Below, piece after piece: positions 1 to 8,646 of a stretch of 64,000 bases of DNA. The notes beneath the pieces were generated by a model. It was given only the letters and a program-made list of their open reading frames with translations, ran no database searches and had not been told where the DNA came from. The stretch is from Verrucomicrobiia bacterium (GTDB lineage: Bacteria > Verrucomicrobiota > Verrucomicrobiia > Verrucomicrobiales > Akkermansiaceae), in contig JAUIGV010000001.1 in the NCBI GenBank assembly GCA_030432565.1, positions 1 through 64,000 of the forward strand, in the 5' to 3' direction. Numbering within the stretch: the first letter of the stretch is position 1; each line of letters opens with the position of its first letter. The position numbers and the translations under genes were made by a program.

Positions 1-56
1 GGAGAGGTCGGACCATGAGTTTTCGAACTTTCCGGGTCTGTGGCCTGCAGTTGGGA

Positions 57-1517
57 TCACACCTTGGTCTCAAGCCATTTGCCGCGAAAGGCGATGGCGA
101 TGAATAGGGCTGCCTGAACGAAAAGGTCGATGCTCATGAAGGTCCAGATTTTGATGAGGGTGAGATCGAAATAGGTGTCGTAGATGGTGATGCCGATGAT
201 GCGAAAGAGGATCAGGCTGGCGAAAGACCAGGTCATGACGATGCGGGTGGCTCCCGCGCCGCGGAGGCAGGTTTTCATGACAATGGTGGTTGCAAGTGCG
301 GGTTGAAAAATTCCGCAGATGAACACGAGAGGTCCTGCAACCGCAATGAGTTGGGTGGCCTGGGTGTCGGTTTCGGGGAGGATGAGGCGCACGATGATCT
401 CTGGAGCAAGGAGGAAGAAGACCCCGATGGTGCTCATAAAAGTGAGCGCGAAGAGCCAGGCCGTGCGGAGGGCTTTGAGGGCCATCCTGGGATTGTTGGC
501 TCCAAGGTATTGTCCCACCAGGGTGGCGGTTGCGGTGCCGATGGCAAAGCCGGGAAGGAAGGAGAGAGACTCTACCCGAATGGCGATAAAGTGAGCGCCA
601 AGGGCGCCGTCGAAAGCGAGTCCGGTGATAAAGCGAAGGACGTAGGCGTGGATCATCCACATGCCAAGCATTTCGATTCCCTGCGGCAATCCCACCCGAC
701 CGATGCGGGCCATCATCTCACGTTGGGGAGCCCAATTTGCTTGCCGCAGGGTAAGGGTGATTTCGTCCGATTCGGGAGTGGATTTTTTGCTCAGGATAAC
801 GATGACAACGATGGTGCCGAGCAGCCAGGCGAGGAGGCTGCCCCACGCGAGTCCGGCGATGCCCATGCCGCCCAGAGGTGGATCAAGGAAAACGAGACCC
901 GCGCTCAGGAGCACATTGCATACGTTGATGAACAGCATGATGAAGAAGGGCGTGCGGGTGTCGCCGATGGCGCGCAGGGCATTGGTGCAGGCGTAAAAAA
1001 TTCCGAGGATGGGACAGGCCCAAGCGAGGACGGAGAGGTAGCTGAAAGCGTATCCCGAGGCGGCTTCGGAGAGGCCGAAGATTTTGATGATCCGGGGGAG
1101 ACTGAGTCTGATGAGGAGCCCGGAGAGAATTCCCATGAAAAGTCCGGCGAGGATGCCTTGGACAAGTCCCCGGCGTGCTTCGTCCGCATTACGGGCTCCG
1201 GCGGCACGCGAGATAATGGCGAGGACTCCGGTGGCGACGGCACCTTGCAGGATCATCATGAGCCACATCACGTAGCCCCCAAGACCGAGGGCATCCATGA
1301 CGGCAACGCGGGCGTCGCCATCGGCCATTCGGGTGGCGAGAATGAGGTCCACGGTATTGACCATGAAGCTGAGGATTTGCTCAAGGAGCGGCCAGATGGC
1401 GAGGGTGATGACTTGCTGGCCGAGCGACATTTGCCCGAGTCGTCCGGCGAGTGAGCCGTCGGCTTCTTGAATGCTGGAGCGTTGCTCGGCTTCGATGATT
1501 TTTCCCGGGCGGGCCAT
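57..1517 (-). CDS. MATE family efflux transporter
   Basis: Inner-membrane multidrug/toxin exporter of the MATE family, about 486 residues, the normal size. The protein is almost entirely hydrophobic helices, consistent with the family's 12 transmembrane segments and its two-half layout. Visible features include an N-terminal amphipathic stretch, LAIWPLLEQILSFMVNTVDL as the first helix region, and conserved-looking GTATATLVGQYLGA in the second half. MATE proteins export cationic drugs or metabolites using a Na+ or H+ gradient; the substrate cannot be read from sequence. The frame stays open to 1616, but the start at 1517 (MARPGKI) is chosen because the upstream extension would run through a strong terminator-like hairpin and has a very basic, unlikely composition. 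It is divergent from the alkyltransferase gene. Confidence 0.9.
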   Translation of the reverse strand: MARPGKIIEAEQRSSIQEADGSLAGRLGQMSLGQQVITLAIWPLLEQILSFMVNTVDLILATRMADGDARVAVMDALGLGGYVMWLMMILQGAVATGVLAIISRAAGARNADEARRGLVQGILAGLFMGILSGLLIRLSLPRIIKIFGLSEAASGYAFSYLSVLAWACPILGIFYACTNALRAIGDTRTPFFIMLFINVCNVLLSAGLVFLDPPLGGMGIAGLAWGSLLAWLLGTIVVIVILSKKSTPESDEITLTLRQANWAPQREMMARIGRVGLPQGIEMLGMWMIHAYVLRFITGLAFDGALGAHFIAIRVESLSFLPGFAIGTATATLVGQYLGANNPRMALKALRTAWLFALTFMSTIGVFFLLAPEIIVRLILPETDTQATQLIAVAGPLVFICGIFQPALATTIVMKTCLRGAGATRIVMTWSFASLILFRIIGITIYDTYFDLTLIKIWTFMSIDLFVQAALFIAIAFRGKWLETKV

Positions 1518-1570
1518 ATCCGCGCAGGGACATAGCGGACGGATGGGCGGGGGAACATTTAATAAAAAGC

Positions 1571-1611
1571 AAAACCGCCGGAACTTCGCATGGAAGTCCC
1601 GGCGGTTTTTT
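1571..1611 (+). terminator. Strong terminator-like hairpin in a divergent intergenic region
   Basis: The 17-nt arms (1571-1587 and 1593-1609) are complementary except for one A/C mismatch. They enclose a 5-nt loop (GCATG) and are followed by six T on the plus strand. On the minus strand the hairpin is followed by four T. It looks like a (possibly bidirectional) intrinsic terminator, but it lies upstream of both divergent flanking genes, 54 nt before the MATE start. It could be a leader attenuator, the end of a small RNA, or a barrier between divergent transcripts. Confidence 0.7.
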
Positions 1612-1781
1612 CGCATTCACCCTGGATTCCCGCACCCGCGGTTCCGGGGCAAATCGCTGTTCACCCTATATGAAAAACTAACGAATTAACGCTCTGTTTC
1701 AAAGGGAGAGACTCCCCGCGCGGCAAATCGTTCAAAAGTTTTTGATCTTTTTTTTGAGCGGGGCCGATTTACCCTTGGTGG

Positions 1782-2546
1782 ATGAACTTGCGGGCTGAAT
1801 TGATCAAAGAAGCGAGTCGGTTGATTCGTGAGGCGCGCAAGAGGTGGGACGCGCATGAGAAGAATCAATCGTGTCGCCAAGCCAGGGATCGTGCGATCTC
1901 GGTTTACGAAAAGCTAAGCAAGGAGGAGCGCCAGGAGGTTCCGGAGGTTCTGCGGGTTTGGCTCCGTTACCGGAGCGAGAAGTATTTTGGGGACGGGCGA
2001 AAAGGAAACGGCATGAGTTCCAAGCCATCGAAAGATAAGAGGAAGGAAACGGCGCCGGAACATGCTGTTGCGGCCCGGAAGGTCATGAGTGGAGTGGGAC
2101 CGCTTTACGTTCTGAGCTCGAAGAAGGGAATCTGCGGACTCTTTTTTGGCCACCGCATTGAGGTTTCGACCTTGCCAAAGAACAATCCGCGGGATCGCTT
2201 TCTGAATCAGGCAGAGAAGGAACTTGCCGAGTATTTTCAGGGAAATCGTGAAGTCTTCGAGGTGAAGACCGATGCGCGCGGTAGTCAGTTTCAGCGGGCG
2301 GTTTGGCGTCAGCTCAGTGCCATTCCCTTTGGCGAAACGCGGGGGTATGGGGAGCTGGCGGAAAAGATGGAGAACCCGAAGGCGGTGCGTGCGGTGGGGA
2401 CGGCGAACGGAGCGAACCCAATCTCGATCATCGTCCCGTGTCACCGGGTGATCGGGAAGGATGGCTCTCTGATTGGCTTTGGCGGGGGACTCGAGATCAA
2501 GAAGAAGCTCTTGCAACACGAAGGGGTGTTGCTGAAGGCGATTTGA
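1782..2546 (+). CDS. O6-alkylguanine-DNA alkyltransferase with an extra N-terminal helical region
   Basis: Methylated-DNA--[protein]-cysteine methyltransferase, a suicide repair enzyme that transfers the alkyl group from O6-alkylguanine to its own Cys. The C-terminal catalytic domain carries the hallmark PCHRVIG with the acceptor Cys at about residue 220, preceded by the helix-turn-helix region (FQRAVWRQLSAIPFGETRGY) and followed by GFGGGLEIKKKLL. Residues 1-77 are an additional charged helical segment not part of the standard enzyme. An internal ATG at 2013 (MSSKPSK), preceded by AAGGAAA, would give a normal-length 177-residue enzyme. The long form, the short form, or both could be made. Assignment of the enzyme is firm; the role of the N-terminus is unknown. 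Confidence 0.9.
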   Translation: MNLRAELIKEASRLIREARKRWDAHEKNQSCRQARDRAISVYEKLSKEERQEVPEVLRVWLRYRSEKYFGDGRKGNGMSSKPSKDKRKETAPEHAVAARKVMSGVGPLYVLSSKKGICGLFFGHRIEVSTLPKNNPRDRFLNQAEKELAEYFQGNREVFEVKTDARGSQFQRAVWRQLSAIPFGETRGYGELAEKMENPKAVRAVGTANGANPISIIVPCHRVIGKDGSLIGFGGGLEIKKKLLQHEGVLLKAI

Positions 2547-2549
2547 AGG

Positions 2550-3326
2550 TTAGCCTCCGATGGCGACCGGTTGGGCGATGATATCGATGTTCTCGGTTCT
2601 TCCGTGAATCTTACGAAGGTATACATGGCCTCCGCCCCAGATGAGTTTTTTTGATTTGTCGACGTCGGTGAATTGCGAGGCGAGTTTTTCCGATTCGATC
2701 CATCCGTCTTTGCTTCGCAGGCCGGCTTTGAGCCAGGTCTGGGCGTAGAGATGGTGGTCGAAGTCCTCTTTCTTGTGAACTTTACCGTCGTGGATGTGAA
2801 CAGTGGGAAAAAAGAGCTGGGCTTTCCGGGCGAGTCTGGAGGGGAAGCTAAAAGCCATTGGGTGGATTTTTTTGCTGCCTTTTTTTAGTTTAAAGACCGC
2901 AAAGCCATGGTCTTTGTAGGCGGGAATTTTTTCCCAGGTTCCGACGGGGAGCTTGAAGCGTTTATCGAGGCGCGAGAAGTCCGCGATGGTTGGGACGAAG
3001 GAGGCTTCGAAAGAGCCGACGGTTTGGACTTTGAGGGCTCCCGCTGTTGGTATAAGCGAGCCGAAGCTGTTGCTCCGGGCAGGGGGCGGTGGTTCAGGGA
3101 AACCTTTCTTGAGGTCCTTGAAAAAATCTTCGTAGCCGGAGAGATCGATGAACTTTACGGAATCTTCCTTGGAGCCTTCGACGATCGGGAGGGGGAGGAT
3201 CATGGCTACGTCTTCCGGGGTATCGAGTCGCATTTGATAGGCGATGGACTGATCCTGCCGGGTGAGGAGGCGGGCGAAGATCTTGGTTTGCGTGACGGAA
3301 TTGATCGGTCGTGAAAAGCAGCACAT
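2550..3326 (-). CDS. Conserved protein of unknown function
   Basis: A 258-residue protein starting MCCFSRPI and ending QPVAIGG. No signal peptide or membrane segment is evident, and I recognise no enzyme motif. The opening (two adjacent Cys, then FARLLTRQDQSIAYQM and MILPLP) resembles, from memory, a conserved uncharacterised family seen in Planctomycetes and Verrucomicrobia. The middle contains a proline run (PEPPPPAR) and a His-rich part (HIHDGK, FDHHLYAQTW). It is convergent with the alkyltransferase gene, with stop codons 3 bp apart. Coding nature is supported by length and ordinary composition; function unknown. Confidence 0.75.
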   Translation of the reverse strand: MCCFSRPINSVTQTKIFARLLTRQDQSIAYQMRLDTPEDVAMILPLPIVEGSKEDSVKFIDLSGYEDFFKDLKKGFPEPPPPARSNSFGSLIPTAGALKVQTVGSFEASFVPTIADFSRLDKRFKLPVGTWEKIPAYKDHGFAVFKLKKGSKKIHPMAFSFPSRLARKAQLFFPTVHIHDGKVHKKEDFDHHLYAQTWLKAGLRSKDGWIESEKLASQFTDVDKSKKLIWGGGHVYLRKIHGRTENIDIIAQPVAIGG

Positions 3327-3511
3327 GGCGAATAATCAGGTTTTTTGGGGGATTTTGGGAGATAGTTTTGTCCCCTTAAATAAGACGCGGGAAAATTGTA
3401 AAGCTTAGCAGATTTAGGGAGAATTGTTATAAGGCGCTTTGAAAGAGTGGATTGTGAATTAATCCGGGTGAATTTTGAGGTTTTTTAACTCGAATTGGCC
3501 TTATTTCTTGG

Positions 3512-3540
3512 TTGTCACGAGTGCACAATGTGTTTACATA
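3512..3540 (+). promoter_or_regulatory. Possible promoter placing transcription start at the ATG
   Basis: TTGTCA (3512-3517) is followed after 17 bp by TACATA (3535-3540). The -35 match is good (5/6 to TTGACA) but the -10 match is weak (3/6). The ATG at 3550 lies only 9 nt after the -10 box and has no Shine-Dalgarno sequence, so a leaderless or near-leaderless mRNA is possible. Inferred from spacing only. Confidence 0.3.
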
Positions 3541-3549
3541 GTGTTCATC

Positions 3550-6500
3550 ATGAAAGCGCACAATGCTCGACAAGCGATTAAGGGATTCGCCTTAATCGCA
3601 ACGATATCTGTTCTTCTTCTGCTCACTTTGGTGGCCGTTGCGTTTCTTTCGCTCTCGGCTCTCACGGTGAAGACAAGCCGCTTTGAGTGGGCGCAGGAAG
3701 AAGCACGGGCAAATGCCCGGTTGGGACTGATGATTGCCATCGGTGAATTGCAGCGTGACTTGGGCCCTGACCAGCGAATTGCGGTCAGCGCTTCGATCCT
3801 TGATAGCAACCCTGACACTCTTGCGATCGAGGGAGTGAGTAATGAACAGTGGATGGGAGTGATTAGTTCACGTTTCGACCAGAACCAGAACGGCAGCCCC
3901 TTCACTCGCGACATGGACGGCGGAGGGTTGCAGGATGCCCGCAATGGTACGAATTTCCGGGCCCGTGACCAGGTTTTTAACTATCTCGTCAGTGGTAATG
4001 AGGGCGGTCGCGACAAGATGCGCGGCGCCCGCCAATACCAGGACGCCCTGACTCAAAATCTTCCGCTTGGTCCGGATGTGGTTGAGATTGTTTCCCGTGG
4101 ATCTGTTCGCAACCCCCGTGACTTTGTCCGCGTTCGCAAGGTGGTGACCGAGAAGCCTCGCTTGACTCCGGACGGAAGGACGGAAATCCGGCCGAACGGC
4201 GGATATGCCTGGTGGGTTCAGTCAAACAATCAGAAGGCCAACGTGGGTCGTCCGGACACTCACCGGAACAGCCCGATTGATCACAACATTGGATTGGGAA
4301 TGCAAAGGATGCTTCACCCTCAGGATGTGGAGCCTTTTGTAATTGAAGGGATCGCGCAGGGGCAGCAAAACCGCGACACCCGGGTGCTCACTCCGAAGAC
4401 CTTTACAATTATTAGTGAGGCCAACCGAATCGGGGTGCTGAATAATTTCCACGCCATGACGAGCTTCTCAAGCAGCGTGATCTGCAACGTCCGCGATGGT
4501 GGCTTGAAGAAAAATCTCTCGGCGTTCCTTCACAATTCCGACAACGGAGCAGCTCCTAACATTCGTGATCTCAATGACCCCAGCCGTTCCTGCTACATCG
4601 GGGTTTCTCCACAGGACTTCCTCATCGGCCCGCCAAACGAGCGCTATGCCGCGATCCGCGGGGAGGACTTCAATGACACCCAATACCAGGATATTGCTCC
4701 TACTTTCGAGCTTCTTTGGAACTGGGCGAACCTCGCGAACGAGTTCAGCTTTGGTTACGCTTCGACAGGAATTCGCGAGCAGAAAATCTGGCAGGGTGCC
4801 CCCTCACGCAATGGTGGTGCCAACGTTTATGACCAGGAGAACCTTCGTCCGGCTGATCCCCGGAATCTCTCCACCATCAAGATGACTCCGGTGATTGTTG
4901 AGGCCTGTGTTTATTACAACCTTGCAACCTACCCCATCGGAACCGGGTCCGAGCAGGAGCACGCCCTTCGTCTCTGTCTCTACCCGCGGGTCGGTCTCTG
5001 GAATCCATATAATGTTGAGATGCGTCTCGACAAGCCAATGCTCCTTCAGCTTTTCCTGAATGGTAAAAAGACGGTGGAGTTTGATGGGAAAGCGAATTTC
5101 ACCCGGGAGATCTACTACGGCGGACGCCGGAACACCTTTGATGGCCAATATGGCGGTCAGGTTTACTTCAAGCTTCCCGCGGTCACCATTCCTCCCGGTG
5201 AGACCTTCATCTTCTCGATGGGTGGAGCTCCGCAAGAGCTCAATATTCAGCAGTTCGGAGCCAACATTCTTCAGGCCCGGGAAGCTCCTTCCTCCGACAG
5301 CTATCTCTACAAGGACTATCTCTTGCAGAATACGCCACGCGGCCAGTATGCAAGGGATGAAGACAACAAGGCCTCCGAGTTGATGCCAACTCCTCCCAAC
5401 TCCTACCGGGAGCGCCCGCTGAGCTACAAAGAACACGGGGCGGATAACTACATGTTCATGCTCAAGTATCTCCAGAATAATCCCAATCCCACGATTGCCA
5501 GTTTCCGGAACGAGCCTGCTCTTGTATACGCCAGTGTCTCACTGCAGGCCGGTGGGGGTGATGAGTTCCCGCTTGAGTGGCCGAATGGAACCCAAGGTGT
5601 CGTTCACCAGTTGACCGGACCGGGGGATCACATCGATGCCGGAAATCCTCCCCACCCGTTCTCGCGGGATGGATTCCGGGTGCGCTGGCTCAATGAAACC
5701 GCCTCCAACAAAGGTGTGAATAATGAGTTGTTCCTCCAGGAAGCTCCGCTTGGAAACTGGAACCTCCGCGCCTCCTACATTTGTCGTAACCCCTTCGACA
5801 ACGTCACCAACCGTGCCCCATACTTCCATGGAATTTACACACGCGATAATCCGAGCGACGAGCTGAGCTGGGATAACCTCAACCCTGTTCTGCGTAACGG
5901 ATTCCAGACCGGGTTCCCGTTCGGAAAAGCAAACTTCGGTGTTGATAGTGTGGTTGCCTTTGAGGTGCCCACCCGCGAAGTGGGTATTCCTTCACTGGGC
6001 TATCTTCGTCACCTTCAGTTGTCCGAGTATGTCTGGCATCCCAGTTACTCGATCGGGACCTCGGTGGCTGATCCCAAGGTGCCAACCACGGGAACGATCC
6101 CAACGGATATTCCCGGTAACAACCGTGGATGGTCTGCAGCAGGTCTGGGAACCGGTTACTGGGCCCAGCTCTTCAGTGACATTGTGTTCTATCTGCCTGA
6201 GGACAACCACCTGATCTTCGACATGAGCTATGAGGTGAACCACAATCTGTGGTCCGACTTCTTCCTCACCGGAGCCACTCCAAACCAGATTGCCAACTTT
6301 GCCCAGGAACCGATCCAGAACCCCCTGCATAACGGCAACCTGAGACTTTGGGATCGCAACGGAGATCCTACCAATGATTTGAACGACTTCTTCCGGGCAG
6401 CCGGACGTCTCATGATCGATGGTGGATTTGATGTTCACTCCACCAACAAGGAAGCCTGGAAGGCCCTTCTCGCAACAACCCGGGACACCGGTTACGGCTC

Positions 6501-7185
6501 GCCAAACCGGACACCATTCCCCCGCACCCTGTTCCCGCAGGGTCAGGAGAATGACAAGGCGGAGTATTCCACCAAGGTTTTCACCGGCTTCCGCAGTTTG
6601 GGTGACCAGGAAATCGACTCGTTGGCTGAGGCCATCGTCCGTGAGGTCAAGGTGCGCGCTCCATTCTTCGGGCTCTCCGACTTTGTGAACCGTCGACTTA
6701 CCGAGGATCCAACTGGCCGCAACGGAGCCATTGAAGCCGCTCTCGAGCAGTCTCTTCCAAACCGTGGTCAGAACCAGCAGTTCCCAATCATCAAACAGAA
6801 CCTGCCGAATCAGGGCGGTCTGGTGGCTGAAGGAAACCCGCAGCAGTCTGATCTGACTCGCAGCGATCAGCTCCTCAAGCCTGCTTCAACAGGTTATGGA
6901 ACTCCCGGATACATCACCCAGGGAGACATCCTGCAGGTCATCGGGTCCGGACTTTCCGCCCGGTCGGATACCTTCACGGTTCGCGCTTACGGCGAGTCTC
7001 GCGACATCAACGGCAAGATCCTCGCGAAGGCCTGGTGTGAGGCGGTTGTTCAGCGCACTCCGGAGCCTGTCAGACCCGACCAGGTCTCCGGGTTGAACCC
7101 ACGCATTCCCGAGGACGGTGAGGTGAACTTCGGACGCCGCTTCCAGATCGTTTCCTTCCGTTGGCTCCATGCCGATGAGGTCTAA
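3550..7185 (+). CDS. Giant pseudopilin-like protein, verrucomicrobial type
   Basis: Protein of about 1211 residues with a type IV pilin-like start: a basic leader (MKAHNARQAIKG), then FALIATIS and a long hydrophobic helix. Pilin-type leader peptidases cut after such a Gly, so the protein should be inner-membrane anchored with a large exported domain. The helix is followed by a region with ARANARLGLMIAIGELQRDLGPDQRI, which I associate with a Verrucomicrobia-specific family of very large pseudopilin-like proteins; a link to the Verru_Chthon cassette proteins is possible but not shown. The body is Asn/Pro/Gly-rich and looks beta-rich. No pilus assembly or secretion genes adjoin it. The start at 3550 is preferred over an in-frame codon at 3475 because it places the pilin signal at the N-terminus. 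Confidence 0.75.
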   Translation: MKAHNARQAIKGFALIATISVLLLLTLVAVAFLSLSALTVKTSRFEWAQEEARANARLGLMIAIGELQRDLGPDQRIAVSASILDSNPDTLAIEGVSNEQWMGVISSRFDQNQNGSPFTRDMDGGGLQDARNGTNFRARDQVFNYLVSGNEGGRDKMRGARQYQDALTQNLPLGPDVVEIVSRGSVRNPRDFVRVRKVVTEKPRLTPDGRTEIRPNGGYAWWVQSNNQKANVGRPDTHRNSPIDHNIGLGMQRMLHPQDVEPFVIEGIAQGQQNRDTRVLTPKTFTIISEANRIGVLNNFHAMTSFSSSVICNVRDGGLKKNLSAFLHNSDNGAAPNIRDLNDPSRSCYIGVSPQDFLIGPPNERYAAIRGEDFNDTQYQDIAPTFELLWNWANLANEFSFGYASTGIREQKIWQGAPSRNGGANVYDQENLRPADPRNLSTIKMTPVIVEACVYYNLATYPIGTGSEQEHALRLCLYPRVGLWNPYNVEMRLDKPMLLQLFLNGKKTVEFDGKANFTREIYYGGRRNTFDGQYGGQVYFKLPAVTIPPGETFIFSMGGAPQELNIQQFGANILQAREAPSSDSYLYKDYLLQNTPRGQYARDEDNKASELMPTPPNSYRERPLSYKEHGADNYMFMLKYLQNNPNPTIASFRNEPALVYASVSLQAGGGDEFPLEWPNGTQGVVHQLTGPGDHIDAGNPPHPFSRDGFRVRWLNETASNKGVNNELFLQEAPLGNWNLRASYICRNPFDNVTNRAPYFHGIYTRDNPSDELSWDNLNPVLRNGFQTGFPFGKANFGVDSVVAFEVPTREVGIPSLGYLRHLQLSEYVWHPSYSIGTSVADPKVPTTGTIPTDIPGNNRGWSAAGLGTGYWAQLFSDIVFYLPEDNHLIFDMSYEVNHNLWSDFFLTGATPNQIANFAQEPIQNPLHNGNLRLWDRNGDPTNDLNDFFRAAGRLMIDGGFDVHSTNKEAWKALLATTRDTGYGSPNRTPFPRTLFPQGQENDKAEYSTKVFTGFRSLGDQEIDSLAEAIVREVKVRAPFFGLSDFVNRRLTEDPTGRNGAIEAALEQSLPNRGQNQQFPIIKQNLPNQGGLVAEGNPQQSDLTRSDQLLKPASTGYGTPGYITQGDILQVIGSGLSARSDTFTVRAYGESRDINGKILAKAWCEAVVQRTPEPVRPDQVSGLNPRIPEDGEVNFGRRFQIVSFRWLHADEV

Positions 7186-7217
7186 GCCTCCCCAAGGGAA
7201 ACCCATCGCACACTTCC

Positions 7218-7253
7218 AAAAGGCTCCGGTTCGCCGGAGCCTTTTTGTTTTTT
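7218..7253 (+). terminator. Rho-independent terminator
   Basis: Perfect hairpin with arms AAAAGGCTCCGG and CCGGAGCCTTTT around a TTCG tetraloop, followed by a T-rich tail. It lies 33 bp after the giant pseudopilin-like gene and ends its transcript. Confidence 0.92.
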
Positions 7254-7313
7254 CCACTCGACGACTCACGGTTGGTGGGTGAATTTGCGCAGTCAGAATT
7301 TACTCTAATTGCC

Positions 7314-8642
7314 ATGAAACCACTCACTCTTTTCGCATCCGCGCTGATTGTCATCCCTTCCTTGCTCCAGGCCAAGGCCCCAAAGGAGCTCTTGAAAGAG
7401 GCCCAGGCCGAGGCGGCCAAGTCCAAGAAGGATGTCCTCATGGTCTTTTCCGGCTCGGCTTGGCACCCCCAAAGCAAGTCATTGGAAGAGAAAATTCTCA
7501 AGACCGAGCCCTTCAAGAAGGGAATCGAAAAAGACTTTGTTCAGGTGTTATTTGAAGTCCCCCGGACGCGGGAGGAGGCTCACAAGCACCTCCTCGAATT
7601 CGAGCAGGATTACCATTTTAGTAATATTCCGTCAGTCATCCTTACCGATTCTCGGGGCAGACCTTATGCCTATTCGAGCGAAACCCGTGAAAACGTCGCC
7701 GATTACTTGAAGCACCTTACGGAATTGCATCAGGTCCGTGTTGATCGTGACAAGTCTTTCGAAGCTGCCTCAAAGGAGGAGGGGCTAAAGCGGGCTGAGA
7801 TTTACGTCAAGGCGCTGAAGGCTCTGCCACAACAGGTCATTCGTGATTACTACGCTCCGGAATTAACACTCATCGCTGATGCCGACAAAGAAGGAAAGAC
7901 CGGTTATGTGGCTGAAATTAAAAAAGCCGAGGCGCTTAAGCAGGAGCAGGCCCGCTACAACCAGATGTTCCGCGACAAGAAATACGACGAAATCATCAAA
8001 GCTTCACAGAAGGACGGAGCAAACCTCAAAGGCGAGGATGCCCAGCGGATCAAAATGTATGAGGTTCAGGCTCTTTATTCCTTGAAGAAGTATGATGAAG
8101 CCGCGGCCGCGGTTACCGCGATGAAAAAGCTCGCTCCCGAGTCCGATCTTGGCAAGCGGGCCGATCAATTTACCACCCAGATCACAGGGGCAAAAGCCCG
8201 GGCTGAGAAGATGGCGGAGATGGCCAAAAATCCCAAGCCACGGAAACCGATTGTTTCCAAGCCGGTTGCCATTGTCACCGACATCAATGAGCTGAAAAAC
8301 GACGCCAAGAAGGCGGAGGAGGAATTGGTCAAAGCCATTGCGACTGAGAAAGAATTGCAGAAGGCCAAGGCTGAAGCGGATCAGAAAATCGCGACTGCCG
8401 AGGCCGATTTGAAGAAGCTTCGTGATGCTGCCAAGAAGGCCTCAGATGCGTTGAAGAAGGCCACAAGCGACCGCGAGAAGATGGCCCGCAAGACGCAGGC
8501 CTTGAAGGACGTGGTCGAGAATCACGAGGCGATGGAGAGGCGCAAGCGTGAAATTGGCGAGCTGGAGAAGCGGGCTGCCGATCTTCAAAAGCAGGCTGAC
8601 GATCTCCGGAAAGAAGCGGATAAGATCAAAAAGGGAAAGTAG
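7314..8642 (+). CDS. Secreted thioredoxin-fold protein with long C-terminal coiled coil
   Basis: About 442 residues. A signal peptide (MKPLTLFASALIVIPSLLQA) is followed by a thioredoxin-like domain (roughly residues 22-150: DVLMVFSG, then a region ending in NIPSVILTDSRGRPYAY). The usual WCxxC site is replaced by AWHPQSK, so no redox Cys pair remains. Residues about 150-310 look like helical repeats. Residues about 325-442 are a strongly charged Lys/Glu/Ala coiled coil ending in KKGK. The start at 7314 is chosen for the signal peptide. The next gene begins 4 bp after this stop, so the two are probably cotranscribed. Function unknown; likely a periplasmic structural or binding protein rather than a disulfide enzyme. 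Confidence 0.75.
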   Translation: MKPLTLFASALIVIPSLLQAKAPKELLKEAQAEAAKSKKDVLMVFSGSAWHPQSKSLEEKILKTEPFKKGIEKDFVQVLFEVPRTREEAHKHLLEFEQDYHFSNIPSVILTDSRGRPYAYSSETRENVADYLKHLTELHQVRVDRDKSFEAASKEEGLKRAEIYVKALKALPQQVIRDYYAPELTLIADADKEGKTGYVAEIKKAEALKQEQARYNQMFRDKKYDEIIKASQKDGANLKGEDAQRIKMYEVQALYSLKKYDEAAAAVTAMKKLAPESDLGKRADQFTTQITGAKARAEKMAEMAKNPKPRKPIVSKPVAIVTDINELKNDAKKAEEELVKAIATEKELQKAKAEADQKIATAEADLKKLRDAAKKASDALKKATSDREKMARKTQALKDVVENHEAMERRKREIGELEKRAADLQKQADDLRKEADKIKKGK

Positions 8643-8646
8643 TCCC

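Noticed and set aside
303-1454. 383-codon open frame antisense to the MATE gene
   Set aside because: Extremely Gly/Glu/Asp-rich with no hydrophobic core; it is the mirror image of a membrane-protein gene.
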